Part shown: positions 15,501 through 23,454 of the stretch, one piece after another | Numbering within the stretch: position 1 is the first letter of the stretch | Layout of the letters: every line of letters starts with the position of its first letter | From: Desulfobacter hydrogenophilus | GTDB taxonomy: Bacteria; Desulfobacterota; Desulfobacteria; Desulfobacterales; Desulfobacteraceae | Assembly: GCF_004319545.1 (NCBI RefSeq) | Contig: NZ_CP036313.1 | Coordinates: 1,437,501-1,501,500, forward strand | Reading direction: 5' to 3' | DNA: 64,000 nucleotides | Position numbers and translations under genes: made by a program | Notes under the pieces: generated by a model | What the model was told of the DNA's origin: nothing | Seen by the model: only the letters and a program-made list of their open reading frames with translations | The model's database searches: none

Positions 15501-17015
15501 CAGACGATAACGTCACGCTTTGCCGCAGCCGATAACCTAAAGAAAAAAATCCTGGTAGTGGACGATAATGACATCTCCCGCACGGCGCTGGAAAAACTGC
15601 TCAAGGGTATGTCTTTCAAGGTCATCCAGGCGGACAGTGCCCAAGCCGGTATCGCGAAGTTGGCGGTGGCCGGCAAACAGGGTGAGCCCTTTGACCTGGT
15701 TCTCATGGATTGGCAGATGCCGGGAATGAATGGACTGCAAGCCTCTGAGAAAATACAAACCGATTTGCAAGGAACGATCCCTTTGGTTCTCATGGTGTCG
15801 GCCTATGCCCAGGAGGAGTTAGTGCAACAGGCCAATCGACTGGGACTTAACGGCTATCTGACCAAACCGGTTTTTCCGTCTTTATTGTCCGATGCAATCA
15901 TGGCGGCACTGGGAGAAAAAGTGCTGCCATGCGTCTTTGGGCATCAAAAAGAACAAATTCCCAGCGCAACAAAAATCAAGGGCGCAAAATTTCTGGTGGC
16001 CGAGGACAACGAGGTGAACCAGCAGGTGGTCAAAGGGATTCTGGAAAACAACGGCTTTGTAGTAGACCTTGCAGATAACGGTGTTCTGGCATTAAAAGCC
16101 GTACAGAAAACAAAATATGACGCCGTGCTCATGGATATAAACATGCCGGAAATGGACGGCTATACCGCCAGCCGGAAAATCAGACAACTGCCGGGATTTA
16201 AGAATCTGCCCATGATCGCCATGACGGCCAATGCCATGACCGGTGACAGAGAAAAGGCCCTGGCTGCGGGAATGAATGATCATATAACCAAACCCATTGA
16301 TGTTAAGGAGTTACTCATTGCCTTAAGAACATGGGTAAAGCCTGCCAAAGAAAACGGCGGCCAGGAAAAAGAAGCCTTACCCAACAAAAAAATAGACACC
16401 GGCGCATTATTTGAAAATTTAGGGCCTCTGCCGGGTATTAACATCCAGACGGGGCTAGAGCGTCTAACCGGGGACACACGTTTGTACCGGAATCTTTTAA
16501 AAAGATTCGCCGGGAATCAGGCAGATACTGCAAATAAAATCCGGCAGGCCCTGATCACCAAGGATATGGAAACAGCGCAAAGACTTGTCCATACCATTAA
16601 AGGCGTTTCAGGCAATATCAGCGCAACCCTTGTTTTTGAATCAGCAACACATCTGGACGATGCACTCAGAAACAAAGACATCCAGACGGCCATGGCCATA
16701 TTTCCTGATTTTTCAGCCTGTCTTTCAGAAGTTATTCAAGGAATTAATCGCCTTGAAACAGGTAGAGAAGGACAATCACAGAATGACCCGACTCCGGACC
16801 CTGAAGCACTCAAACCTCAACTCATAACACTTCAAAAAATGCTCGACGAAAACGCTCCCGAAGCCGTCAGCATTGTTAGGCAAATCAGGAATCATATTCC
16901 GGGAGATGCTATGAAAGGACTAATTGATCAACTTACCCGGGAAATTGGTGAATACGATTTTGATGAAGCCCAAAAGACACTTAAAAATCTTTGCCGGGAA
17001 ATGGGACTTTATTGA
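12597..17015 (+). CDS. Hybrid sensor histidine kinase, BvgS/EvgS-like (SBP3-PAS-HK-REC-REC-HPt)
   Basis: A 1,472-residue phosphorelay kinase. After a signal segment it has one periplasmic solute-binding-protein type 3 domain (about 45-275; LGTDSAYPPFEF), a transmembrane helix (about 288-308), three PAS/PAC repeats (about 330-705), HisKA with the phospho-His in SHEIRTPLNAIIGF, an ATPase domain (DTGIGLT, GGTGLGLFISKSL), two receivers (ILVVDDND...LVLMDWQMPG and FLVAEDNE...AVLMDINMPEMDG), and an HPt domain with its histidine in VHTIKGVSGN. Ligand unknown; an amino acid or similar small solute is plausible for SBP3. No response regulator is adjacent, so output goes to a remote partner. Confidence 0.92.
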   Translation: MVRLVFKIICVISLLLLSDTPGPCHPHDAEINHFFESLTQEEQQWLKAHPVIRLGTDSAYPPFEFIDDRGQSQGIVADYFKLIESRLQVRFKRMEKEDGSQLSWAQILKAAQNRQIDCVACLLKTKEREDYLTFTRPYLDFPYVLVVNRNNDTSREISDFNGQKFAVVEAYAISKQLRMQHPKLIYVPVENPLQGLQAVARGRAAGYAVNAADASYHIKKYSLNQLKIAAVLEDFDNQLRMGVRKDWPLLTDILDKALASLPLRETTAIQNRWISLEYEKKMAWYNVLTVTVPSVLIFLVIIAVVLMVNRKLKKEVVKRQQTENLLLKSEERLHFALDVANAHHWQIDMQSREITFSSLRIFVSAGYSEQDAPLTLDHYLSLVHPDDIAVIDDAFQQIFAGETTLKNDYRLRHKQSGWIWIHSAGQVVEWDTQGQAAKIAGLTMDMTERYSLLEKITQSQEQLRIISEHTHDWQSWRDLNGKLVWVNQAVEKVTGYTVTECMDMDDYPFQIFDKRDWDVYKNITDAAIRGESRQEAQIRVRRKDGSQVWISSAYEAVLDKNSRIIGLAGAAKDITKQIKAEQSLRLLSKVFEDSSDPILITDLSGNIMALNEATIEAYGYSREELLGKYIGIFASKEANITHQALYQRCIKGEVLKNIEGSRVRKDGTVIPHLFTYSLLKDDKGKHLGIASIAKDITWIKKAEKKLEDYRSHLEDLVKERTLDLEEARQVAEEATRAKSDFLANMSHEIRTPLNAIIGFAHLARQTEQNSHRHDYIHKIQNGSKALLGVINDILDFSKIEAGKLSMEAIEFFLENLLETVTNLVGIKAQEKGLEVIYNIDPNIPHSLIGDPIRLGQILLNLTNNAVKFTKRGEIVLGCTLLENEADEARLEFYVQDTGIGLTKAQQDNLFQAFSQAETDTSRKYGGTGLGLFISKSLVEMMNGHIRVESEYGRGTTFIFTVRLKRIGSQTITSRFAAADNLKKKILVVDDNDISRTALEKLLKGMSFKVIQADSAQAGIAKLAVAGKQGEPFDLVLMDWQMPGMNGLQASEKIQTDLQGTIPLVLMVSAYAQEELVQQANRLGLNGYLTKPVFPSLLSDAIMAALGEKVLPCVFGHQKEQIPSATKIKGAKFLVAEDNEVNQQVVKGILENNGFVVDLADNGVLALKAVQKTKYDAVLMDINMPEMDGYTASRKIRQLPGFKNLPMIAMTANAMTGDREKALAAGMNDHITKPIDVKELLIALRTWVKPAKENGGQEKEALPNKKIDTGALFENLGPLPGINIQTGLERLTGDTRLYRNLLKRFAGNQADTANKIRQALITKDMETAQRLVHTIKGVSGNISATLVFESATHLDDALRNKDIQTAMAIFPDFSACLSEVIQGINRLETGREGQSQNDPTPDPEALKPQLITLQKMLDENAPEAVSIVRQIRNHIPGDAMKGLIDQLTREIGEYDFDEAQKTLKNLCREMGLY

Positions 17016-17022
17016 AGTGGTT

Positions 17023-17041
17023 AGGACCGCAGATTAAATAA
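17023..17041 (+). repeat. Dispersed 19-nt repeat, copy 2
   Basis: Exact direct copy of 63-81, directly after the kinase stop. Confidence 0.6.
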
Positions 17042-17053
17042 TCTTAAACGAAA

Positions 17054-17080
17054 GACATGAAGAATGGCTATCTTCATGTC
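17054..17080. terminator. Perfect 10-bp hairpin between convergent genes
   Basis: GACATGAAGA (17054-17063) pairs perfectly with TCTTCATGTC (17071-17080) around a 7-nt loop. It lies between the convergent kinase and fprA genes, so it may terminate the kinase transcript, although no long T-tract follows. Confidence 0.4.
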
Positions 17081-17109
17081 CTTCATGGTAAAAAAAGCAA
17101 GATAGGTAG

Positions 17110-17137
17110 GGTGGGCAAAAGCGCAGCGTTGCCCACC
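17110..17137. repeat. REP-like palindrome GGTGGGCAA / TTGCCCACC
   Basis: Nine-base arms GGTGGGCAA and TTGCCCACC are separated by the 10-nt loop AAGCGCAGCG. Palindromes of this form are common REP-like elements in many bacteria. It sits in the convergent gap before the fprA stop and may also act as a terminator. Confidence 0.6.
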
Positions 17138-17190
17138 ATTGTAGGCCTGAACGATAAATCAGATAGGTTTAAGTTTATGGATAACTGTTT

Positions 17191-18417
17191 TTACTCGGTA
17201 AACTTAATCAATTCCCGGCAAAAGGCATCGATCTTTTGGACCAAGGCCTGCTCATCCTCGCTGGTGGGTGCCCCCTGCCATTCGTAAGAACCGAGCAGAT
17301 CCCAGCCGGACTTTTCAATTTTGGATTCAAAATCCCGCTGTGCCCCCCCGACCCATCCATAGGAGCCGTACCTGAAAACCTTTTTGTTACTAACCTTTTT
17401 GACAAGCAGCTCCTCAATCACATGGGACATGGGCGGAAAAACCTTGTACTCGTAAGTGGGCATGCCAAAAATAAGCCCGGCGGACTTCCAGGCGCTGGCC
17501 AGAATATAGCCGATGTCATCGCCCGGGGCCTGGTAAACATGCACCGGAATCTTGTGTTTTCTTATGGTCTCAACCACAAAGTTCAGCATGGATTTTGTAC
17601 TGCCGTACATGCTGGACCAAACCAGAGTAACCTCTCGTTCTGCCGGCCCCTTGCTGTACTCTGCATAGCGTTTGTAATGGTCAATGATCACGCCGGGGTT
17701 CTCCCGCCAGATAATTCCGTGGGAGGGGCAGATGATCTTGATATCCAGTCCGGACAGTTTGGTCAGTCCCTTGAGTACAAAGCCGGAAAATGCGGAGACA
17801 ATATTGGCGTAATAGCGCAACGCTTCATTTTCCAAAAAAATATGTTTTTCCTCGGAAAGCTGGTCGTCAAAAACGGTGTCATCCGACACTTTGCCGTAGG
17901 AGCCAAAAGCATCACAGGCAAACAGAATTTTTCGTTTTTTCTCATAGGTCATCATGGTTTCGGGCCAATGGATGTTGGGCGTTTCAAAAAACTGAAGCTC
18001 GTAGTCACCCACTTCCAGGGTCATGCCGTCCGTGATGGCCACGGCCCGGTCCGCCGGGACCCCGGCAAAGGCTTCTAGCAGGGGAACTGCCTTTTTAGTA
18101 CAGTAAATCACGCCCTTGGTATTTTTTTTACAAAATTCCCGCAGCCAGCCGGCGTGATCCGGCTCCATGTGGTTCACCACGATGATATCAATGTCCTCCA
18201 CAGCCAGGGAGACCCCTTCCATCTGTCCGGTAATGGCCTTGGGAAAGTCCATGATGTCCTGGGTCAGATCAATGAGTACATTTTTTTCACCCTTGATCAG
18301 ATACGAATTTATGGAAATGCCGTGGGGAATCGGCCAGATCCCCTCAAAAAGGTAATTCTCGTCTTCGATGTTAACCGCAAGGCGGTAAATATCGCCTACT
18401 ATTTTTTGAAATTTCAT
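17191..18417 (-). CDS. fprA: FprA-type flavodiiron protein (rubredoxin:oxygen oxidoreductase-like)
   Basis: Cytoplasmic O2 (or NO) reductase that protects strict anaerobes by four-electron reduction of oxygen. The 408-residue protein has an N-terminal beta-lactamase-like diiron domain with ligands in HMEPDH (residues 83-88), NIHWPE and DAFGSYG, and a C-terminal flavodoxin domain starting at SSMYGSTKSM with GMPTYEY and GSYGWVGGAQ. The length is typical of the two-domain family. The ATG at 18417 has a strong AGGAGA ribosome site. No rubredoxin gene is adjacent. Whether O2 or NO is the real substrate cannot be told from sequence. Confidence 0.93.
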   Translation of the reverse strand: MKFQKIVGDIYRLAVNIEDENYLFEGIWPIPHGISINSYLIKGEKNVLIDLTQDIMDFPKAITGQMEGVSLAVEDIDIIVVNHMEPDHAGWLREFCKKNTKGVIYCTKKAVPLLEAFAGVPADRAVAITDGMTLEVGDYELQFFETPNIHWPETMMTYEKKRKILFACDAFGSYGKVSDDTVFDDQLSEEKHIFLENEALRYYANIVSAFSGFVLKGLTKLSGLDIKIICPSHGIIWRENPGVIIDHYKRYAEYSKGPAEREVTLVWSSMYGSTKSMLNFVVETIRKHKIPVHVYQAPGDDIGYILASAWKSAGLIFGMPTYEYKVFPPMSHVIEELLVKKVSNKKVFRYGSYGWVGGAQRDFESKIEKSGWDLLGSYEWQGAPTSEDEQALVQKIDAFCRELIKFTE

Positions 18418-18598
18418 CCCGCAACTCTCCTTGCACCAGTTTGTTTTTTAAAAATATATTTAAAATGCCATGTTCAATTGGTAAAATCAATTTTCAGTTT
18501 CTAAAATACAATATTCCTTCTATTTGAACAAAATGCCCAACCCTACTTGTACAGTGCCTCTTTTGTGTCCCTGACAGAACCCCACGCACCAGGAGGGT

Positions 18599-19438
18599 TC
18601 ACGACGATCCTTTACCGCCGGCAAGCATCAGGTAATGGGCGCCTTCTTTTTCCCTTCCCCGTTTCATGCACCCGTTGGCAAAAATCCGGCATTTTTCTTT
18701 AAATACATTTAAAGCGGCCTGTTCCTGATCCGAAGAGAGGACATTGGACTCAATCAAATCCAGGATGGACTGAATCCGGTATTTATCCTGGGAGTGGGAG
18801 GCGGACAGTTGATCCCCATGCCCCCCGGTTTTAACCGTTAAGGGGATATCAATCAAATACACAGGCGTGTCATGGGAAATACGCAACCACAGGTCGTAAT
18901 CCTCGCATACCGGAAACGCCTCGTTAAACATGCCCTTTTGGTCAAAGAGTTGTTTTCTCATCATCACAGCCGAGGGGCTGACCAGGCAGAGCCTTAGAGA
19001 AGGTTCAAAGATCATGCCCGACGATTTTTTATGTTTTTTTTTGGGATTGACCCGTTTGCCCTTTCTGATCCAAATTTCCTCGGTCTGGCAGATCATTGCT
19101 CCGGGATTGGATTGAAAAAAGGCCGCCTGGCAGGAAAGTTTATTCTTTTCCCAGGCATCATCGGAGTCCAGCAGGGCAATGAAACTGCCTTGGCTCTCTT
19201 GAATCCCAAGGTTCCGTGCTGCACTCACCCCTTTGTTTTCCTGGACCAGGACCCGGATTTGATCTTTATACCCTGCCAGCAGTTCCTGGGTTGGGTCTGT
19301 TGACCCGTCATCCACCACAATGATTTCCCTGTGCCGGTAGTCCTGGGCAAGGGCTGAATCAATAGCCCTTTTCAGGGTCCATGCCCGGTTGAATGTGGGA
19401 ATAATGACACTGACCGTATCTTTTTTTTGCTCTGTCAT
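18599..19438 (-). CDS. Family 2 glycosyltransferase
   Basis: A 279-residue GT-A fold enzyme that would transfer a sugar from a nucleotide donor. It has VSVIIPTFNRAWTLKRAIDS at the N-terminus, IIVVDDGSTD, and a DXD-like metal motif in LLDSDDAWE; no transmembrane segment is evident. It stands alone between fprA and the divergently transcribed kor operon, so the acceptor (lipopolysaccharide, capsule or a glycoprotein) cannot be inferred. Confidence 0.88.
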   Translation of the reverse strand: MTEQKKDTVSVIIPTFNRAWTLKRAIDSALAQDYRHREIIVVDDGSTDPTQELLAGYKDQIRVLVQENKGVSAARNLGIQESQGSFIALLDSDDAWEKNKLSCQAAFFQSNPGAMICQTEEIWIRKGKRVNPKKKHKKSSGMIFEPSLRLCLVSPSAVMMRKQLFDQKGMFNEAFPVCEDYDLWLRISHDTPVYLIDIPLTVKTGGHGDQLSASHSQDKYRIQSILDLIESNVLSSDQEQAALNVFKEKCRIFANGCMKRGREKEGAHYLMLAGGKGSS

Positions 19439-19592
19439 GGTTAAAAAGGGTAACCATCAAAAGACAAGTGACAAGAATCAAAAAATAACAAACTAAACGT
19501 TATTCGAACCTGATTAAAAAAAACGATAAAAAAAGTTGTAAATAGATTTTTTTTTTGATAGAGCATGATAGATTTTAATAAATAAACCATGG

Positions 19593-19637
19593 TTGACAAT
19601 GGAGAAGTTTGACAAGCACGACTATATATATTAACTA
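19593..19637 (+). promoter_or_regulatory. Candidate kor operon promoter region
   Basis: Two TTGACA words (19593-19598 and 19609-19614) precede an AT-rich TATATATATT stretch about 50 nt upstream of korD. A consensus -10 at standard spacing is not clear, so the assignment is tentative. Confidence 0.35.
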
Positions 19638-19681
19638 CATGCCCAATTTTAATCCGGTTATAAACCGAGGATGAGGAAATT

Positions 19682-19897
19682 ATGGCAAAAGGAAAATCCG
19701 TCACACACGTTATTAACAGAGACTGGTGCAAGGGGTGCGGTATTTGCGTTCACTTCTGCCCCAAACAGGTTCTGGAACTGGACAGCGATGAAAAAGCTGT
19801 GGCAGCCCGCCCCGAAGACTGCATTGCATGCAAGCTTTGCGAAATTCGGTGCCCTGATCTGGCAATTGAAATTCAAATTGAAAAAGAAGGGGAATAA
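19682..19897 (+). CDS. korD: 2-oxoglutarate:ferredoxin oxidoreductase, delta (ferredoxin) subunit
   Basis: A 71-residue 2[4Fe-4S] ferredoxin-like subunit with two cysteine sets, CKGCGICVHFCPK and CIACKLCEIRCPD. It carries electrons from the catalytic subunits to ferredoxin. First gene of korDABC, three bases before korA. The delta-first order is common for KOR-type enzymes in anaerobes. Confidence 0.9.
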   Translation: MAKGKSVTHVINRDWCKGCGICVHFCPKQVLELDSDEKAVAARPEDCIACKLCEIRCPDLAIEIQIEKEGE

Positions 19898-19900
19898 ATA

Positions 19901-21052
19901 ATGACTAAGAATATCCAATTTATTCCAGGAAGCGATGCTTGCATTGAAGGCGCCCTTTATGCTGGGTGTGACTTTTTTGCAGGTTATCCAATCACTCCGT
20001 CCTCGGAAGTTGCAGAAGGTTTGGCTGCTGAGCTTCCCAAAAGAGGCGGCAAGTTTATCCAGATGGAAGACGAAATCGCCTCCATGGCCTGTGTCATCGG
20101 CGCAGCCCTTGCCGGAAAAAAGGTTATGACAGCAACCTCCGGCCCGGGTTTCTCCTTGAAGCAGGAAGGTATCGGATACGCCTGTATGACCGAAACCCCC
20201 TGTGTAATCGCAAATATCCAGAGAGGCGGGCCATCCACAGGTAACCCCACCCATGTAGCCCAGGGTGACACGATGCAGGCCAGATGGGGATCCCATGGCG
20301 ACCATAGCATTATTGCCATGACAGCTTCCAACCTCCAGGATATATTTAAAATTACGGTTGAAGCGTTTAATCTCGCTGAACAATACAGAACGCCTGTTAT
20401 TCTTATGTTTGATGAGGCCACCCAGCACTTGAGAGAAAAAGTGATCATTCCCGAACCCGGCGAGATCGAAGTTATCGATAGAATCAGAACCAAGATTCCC
20501 GTAGGTGAACAATACTATCCCTATCGTACCGATGAAAACGGCCAGCGTCCCATGTCCGATTTTGGTGCAGGCCATCGTTTCCACGTGACCGGCCTTCATC
20601 ATAACCTTTTGGGATTTCCCGACGTCAGTCCTGAAAATGTCAACGCCCTGATCCACCATCTGGTAGAAAAAATAGACAATAAAGCCAACGAGCTTGCCAG
20701 GTACAAAGAATACTACATGGATGATGCCGACTATGTCATCGTTGCCTATGGCACGACAACCAGATCCGCCATCCAGGCTGCCGAAGACTATCGGAATCAG
20801 TTAGGCGTCAAGGTCGGCGTTTTAGAACTTCAGACCGTATGGCCCTTTGCAGATGACATTGTCAGGGAAAAATGTGCTAATACCAAGGCTGTGATTGTGG
20901 CTGAAATGAATATGGGCCAGATTGTAAACGAAGTAAGACGTGTTGTGACTCAACCTGAAAAGGTTTTCTTTTCTAACCGGGTTGACAACCAAATCATCAA
21001 GCCGGGTGACATTAAAGCTGCATTGAAAATGATCACAGGAAAGGGGGTATAG
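19901..21052 (+). CDS. korA: 2-oxoglutarate:ferredoxin oxidoreductase, alpha subunit
   Basis: The 383-residue alpha subunit contains the pyrimidine-binding domain of the thiamine diphosphate enzyme (GYPITPSSEVAE, MEDEIASMACVIGAALAG, TATSGPGFSLKQEG) and the domain II region at the C-terminus (AYGTTTRSAI). Together with KorB, C and D it oxidises 2-oxoglutarate to succinyl-CoA with reduction of ferredoxin, a TCA-cycle step in Desulfobacter-type acetate oxidation. The motif PSTGNPTHVAQGD resembles KorA rather than pyruvate-specific enzymes, though VOR/IOR-type specificity is not excluded. Confidence 0.9.
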   Translation: MTKNIQFIPGSDACIEGALYAGCDFFAGYPITPSSEVAEGLAAELPKRGGKFIQMEDEIASMACVIGAALAGKKVMTATSGPGFSLKQEGIGYACMTETPCVIANIQRGGPSTGNPTHVAQGDTMQARWGSHGDHSIIAMTASNLQDIFKITVEAFNLAEQYRTPVILMFDEATQHLREKVIIPEPGEIEVIDRIRTKIPVGEQYYPYRTDENGQRPMSDFGAGHRFHVTGLHHNLLGFPDVSPENVNALIHHLVEKIDNKANELARYKEYYMDDADYVIVAYGTTTRSAIQAAEDYRNQLGVKVGVLELQTVWPFADDIVREKCANTKAVIVAEMNMGQIVNEVRRVVTQPEKVFFSNRVDNQIIKPGDIKAALKMITGKGV

Positions 21053-21053
21053 C

Positions 21054-21875
21054 ATGAGCGATACACAAATTGATATTAAGAAATATTTGCGGACTCAATT
21101 TTTCCCCCAGATGTGGTGTCCGGGATGTGGACACGGCACTGTCATGGGCGCACTGCTCAGGGCGATCGGTGATCTGGGATTAGACAACGACGATGTTTCC
21201 GTGATCTCAGGTATCGGGTGTTCTTCGAGAATATCCGGGTATCTGGATTTCAACACGGCGCATACCATGCACGGCAGAGCCCTTCCCACTGCCACAGGCG
21301 TTAAGCTTGCCAACCCCAACCTGAAAGTTATTGTCCCCTTTGGCGACGGCGACTCCACAGCCATCGGCGGCAACCACTTGATCCATGCCTGCAGAAGAAA
21401 TATCGATATTACGGCCATCGTCATGAACAACCGGATCTACGGCATGACCGGCGGACAGTATTCACCCATGTCCGGTCCGGGCGTAAAAGCAAGTACAGCC
21501 CCCTATGGTGTTCCCGATCGTGCCTTTGATCTGATGGAACTGGTCAAAGGCGCAGGTGCCACTTTTGTGGCAAGAACTACCGTTTACCATGCCAAAGAAG
21601 CCCAGAATACAATCAAAAAAGCCATTGAACACAAAGGTTTTTCAGTGGTTGAAATTCTGTCCCAGTGCCCCACCCAGTTCGGAAGAAAAAACAAAACAGG
21701 TGAGGCACCCCAGATGATGGAATGGTATAAGGACAATACCGTACCCATGGGCTCCAAAAAACTGGAAGAGAATCCGGATCTGATTCAACGCGGCATTTTT
21801 GTTGATGAACAAGTACCCGAATACTGTGAAGTTTACCAAGCAAACGTCATTGACAAGGTAATGAAGAAAGGATAG
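21054..21875 (+). CDS. korB: 2-oxoglutarate:ferredoxin oxidoreductase, beta subunit
   Basis: The 273-residue thiamine-diphosphate-binding beta subunit, with WCPGCGHGTVMGALLRAI, SGIGCSSRISGYL, HTMHGRALPTATG and the TPP motif GDGDSTAIGGNH followed by NNRIYGMTGGQYSP. It starts one base after the korA stop, so translation is likely coupled. Confidence 0.92.
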   Translation: MSDTQIDIKKYLRTQFFPQMWCPGCGHGTVMGALLRAIGDLGLDNDDVSVISGIGCSSRISGYLDFNTAHTMHGRALPTATGVKLANPNLKVIVPFGDGDSTAIGGNHLIHACRRNIDITAIVMNNRIYGMTGGQYSPMSGPGVKASTAPYGVPDRAFDLMELVKGAGATFVARTTVYHAKEAQNTIKKAIEHKGFSVVEILSQCPTQFGRKNKTGEAPQMMEWYKDNTVPMGSKKLEENPDLIQRGIFVDEQVPEYCEVYQANVIDKVMKKG

Positions 21876-21880
21876 GCATA

Positions 21881-22420
21881 ATGGAATCAACAGGAATTGT
21901 TTTTACAGCTTCTGGCGGACAAGGGGTCATCACTACGGCCATTATCCTTGCCAGAGCAGCTACAATCTTTGAGGGCAAGAATGCAATTCAGTCCCAGAGC
22001 TATGGAGCTGCTGCCCGTGGCGGCGCTACCCGTGCTGACATTTTAATTTCAGAAGGCAATCTTTATTACCCCAAGGTTGAAAAGGCTGACATTTTTGTCG
22101 CCCTGATGCAGGAAGGCTATGATAAATATGCCTCCGTGATTAAACCAGGCGGCCTCATGATCGTCGACCCGAAGTATATTACACCTACGAATATGGATGC
22201 CAAAATCGTAGAGTTGCCCATGTATGACACAGTTGTTAAAGAAATCGGAAAACCGATTGTTTACAGTGTCTGTGTAGTTGGGGCTCTGATCGGTCTGACA
22301 GGCATTTGTAAACCCGAATCAGCTATAAGTGTTATCGAAGTTGCCATGCCCCCAGCTTTCTTTGACTTGAACAAGAAGGCTCTTGAAGTTGGCATAGCTC
22401 TGGGAAAAGCTGCTGCTTAA
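21881..22420 (+). CDS. korC: 2-oxoglutarate:ferredoxin oxidoreductase, gamma subunit
   Basis: A 179-residue gamma subunit with GGQGVITTAIILARAA, QSQSYGAAARGGATRADI and a Rossmann-like core. It completes the four-subunit oxidoreductase and is the last gene of the operon; a strong terminator follows 53 bases downstream. Confidence 0.92.
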   Translation: MESTGIVFTASGGQGVITTAIILARAATIFEGKNAIQSQSYGAAARGGATRADILISEGNLYYPKVEKADIFVALMQEGYDKYASVIKPGGLMIVDPKYITPTNMDAKIVELPMYDTVVKEIGKPIVYSVCVVGALIGLTGICKPESAISVIEVAMPPAFFDLNKKALEVGIALGKAAA

Positions 22421-22473
22421 AATTAGGTCGATATATTAAACCGAAGTTAAGCAAACTCTATTAGAGATTAGAG

Positions 22474-22514
22474 AAAAGGCCGATCCACTTAATAGGTGAG
22501 ATCGGCCTTTTTTT
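22474..22514 (+). terminator. Rho-independent terminator of korDABC
   Basis: AAAAGGCCGATC (22474-22485) pairs with GATCGGCCTTTT (22500-22511), extended by an inner CAC/GTG, and runs into T7. A closely similar hairpin ends the pyruvate carboxylase transcript at 30858-30897. Confidence 0.92.
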
Positions 22515-22527
22515 ATGCCACGGTATG

Positions 22528-23355
22528 TTAGGCGCCCGGAAAAAAATCACCCTCCAATACTTGCTTAATTCTGTCTATGATCTTAATACACTCATCGTTT
22601 AATGCCTGAACCTGAACAATGAAATCGGCGCTTGTAGCATTCCCGGCACCGCTCTCTGATTCGAGTTGCTCTGTTAGCGTAACGGCCTTATGCGCTGCCA
22701 AATATTTCAGCATACCCTTCAAATGATGTGCATCATTTTCTAATTCATCATACTCATTTTTTTCAATACAAGTAGTTATCTTTGCTATAAGAGGTGAATA
22801 GGTGGATTCGAAGGCCTGCAGGCATTTGTATAGAAGAGATTTTTTGCCTGTCATAATCCGTTTTAGTTCCTGAACGTCTATGGCGTCTTCTAAATCCCAG
22901 CTGGCTTCAGATTTTGCATCAGCTTTCCCACCGGATATTACATCAGAACATCTCTTTCGGATAACTTTTTGAACTGTTTTGTTTAACGCTTCTGGACTAA
23001 GGGGTTTTGTCAAAAATTCATCCATACCGCTATTTAAAAAAAGAGTATTGTCCTCCTGTGTGGTATGGGCCGTTAGGGCAATGATCGGTGTTCGTGACAG
23101 ATCCTTATCCTTTTCAATGGCTCTGATTGCAAGGGCGGCATCAATGCCGTTCATTTCCGGCATATCCCCATCCATTAAAATAAGGTCAAAACGATGGGAG
23201 CAAAACATCTTTACCGCCTCTTTGCCGTTTTCTACAATTTCAACCTGGCCTAAATTTAACATTTTAATCAGCCCTGTGACAACCACCTGATTCATTTTGT
23301 CATCTTCAGCCAGTAAAATATAATACCCACCGGGAAACACTTTTTTATCATTCAT
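22528..23355 (-). CDS. Receiver-HPt phosphorelay protein
   Basis: A response-regulator-like protein of 275 residues with one receiver domain (YILLAEDDKMNQ, LILMDGDMPEMNG with the phospho-Asp, ALTAH, FLTKPL) and a C-terminal HPt domain whose histidine lies in DAHHLKGMLKYLAA. There is no DNA-binding output. The frame can start 20 codons upstream at a TTG, but the ATG at 23355 is preferred. It lies about 100 nt downstream of the large hybrid kinase on the same strand and is a likely shuttle in the same relay. Confidence 0.88.
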   Translation of the reverse strand: MNDKKVFPGGYYILLAEDDKMNQVVVTGLIKMLNLGQVEIVENGKEAVKMFCSHRFDLILMDGDMPEMNGIDAALAIRAIEKDKDLSRTPIIALTAHTTQEDNTLFLNSGMDEFLTKPLSPEALNKTVQKVIRKRCSDVISGGKADAKSEASWDLEDAIDVQELKRIMTGKKSLLYKCLQAFESTYSPLIAKITTCIEKNEYDELENDAHHLKGMLKYLAAHKAVTLTEQLESESGAGNATSADFIVQVQALNDECIKIIDRIKQVLEGDFFPGA

Positions 23356-23454
23356 AGTTCTGCCTGATGATTCAATTTTATAAGAAAGTCTGTCTAATCT
23401 ACACAGATTTTTCAACTTTTCTTGTGGATTGAGTCTGGGAGTCGATATACCAAC

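Noticed and set aside
17236..18078. Long plus-strand frame of 280 codons
   Set aside because: It is antisense to fprA, whose diiron and flavodoxin motifs are unambiguous; the opposite frame has no family features.
19658..20659. Long minus-strand frame of 333 codons
   Set aside because: It lies opposite korD and korA and has no recognisable features; codon structure of korA explains it.
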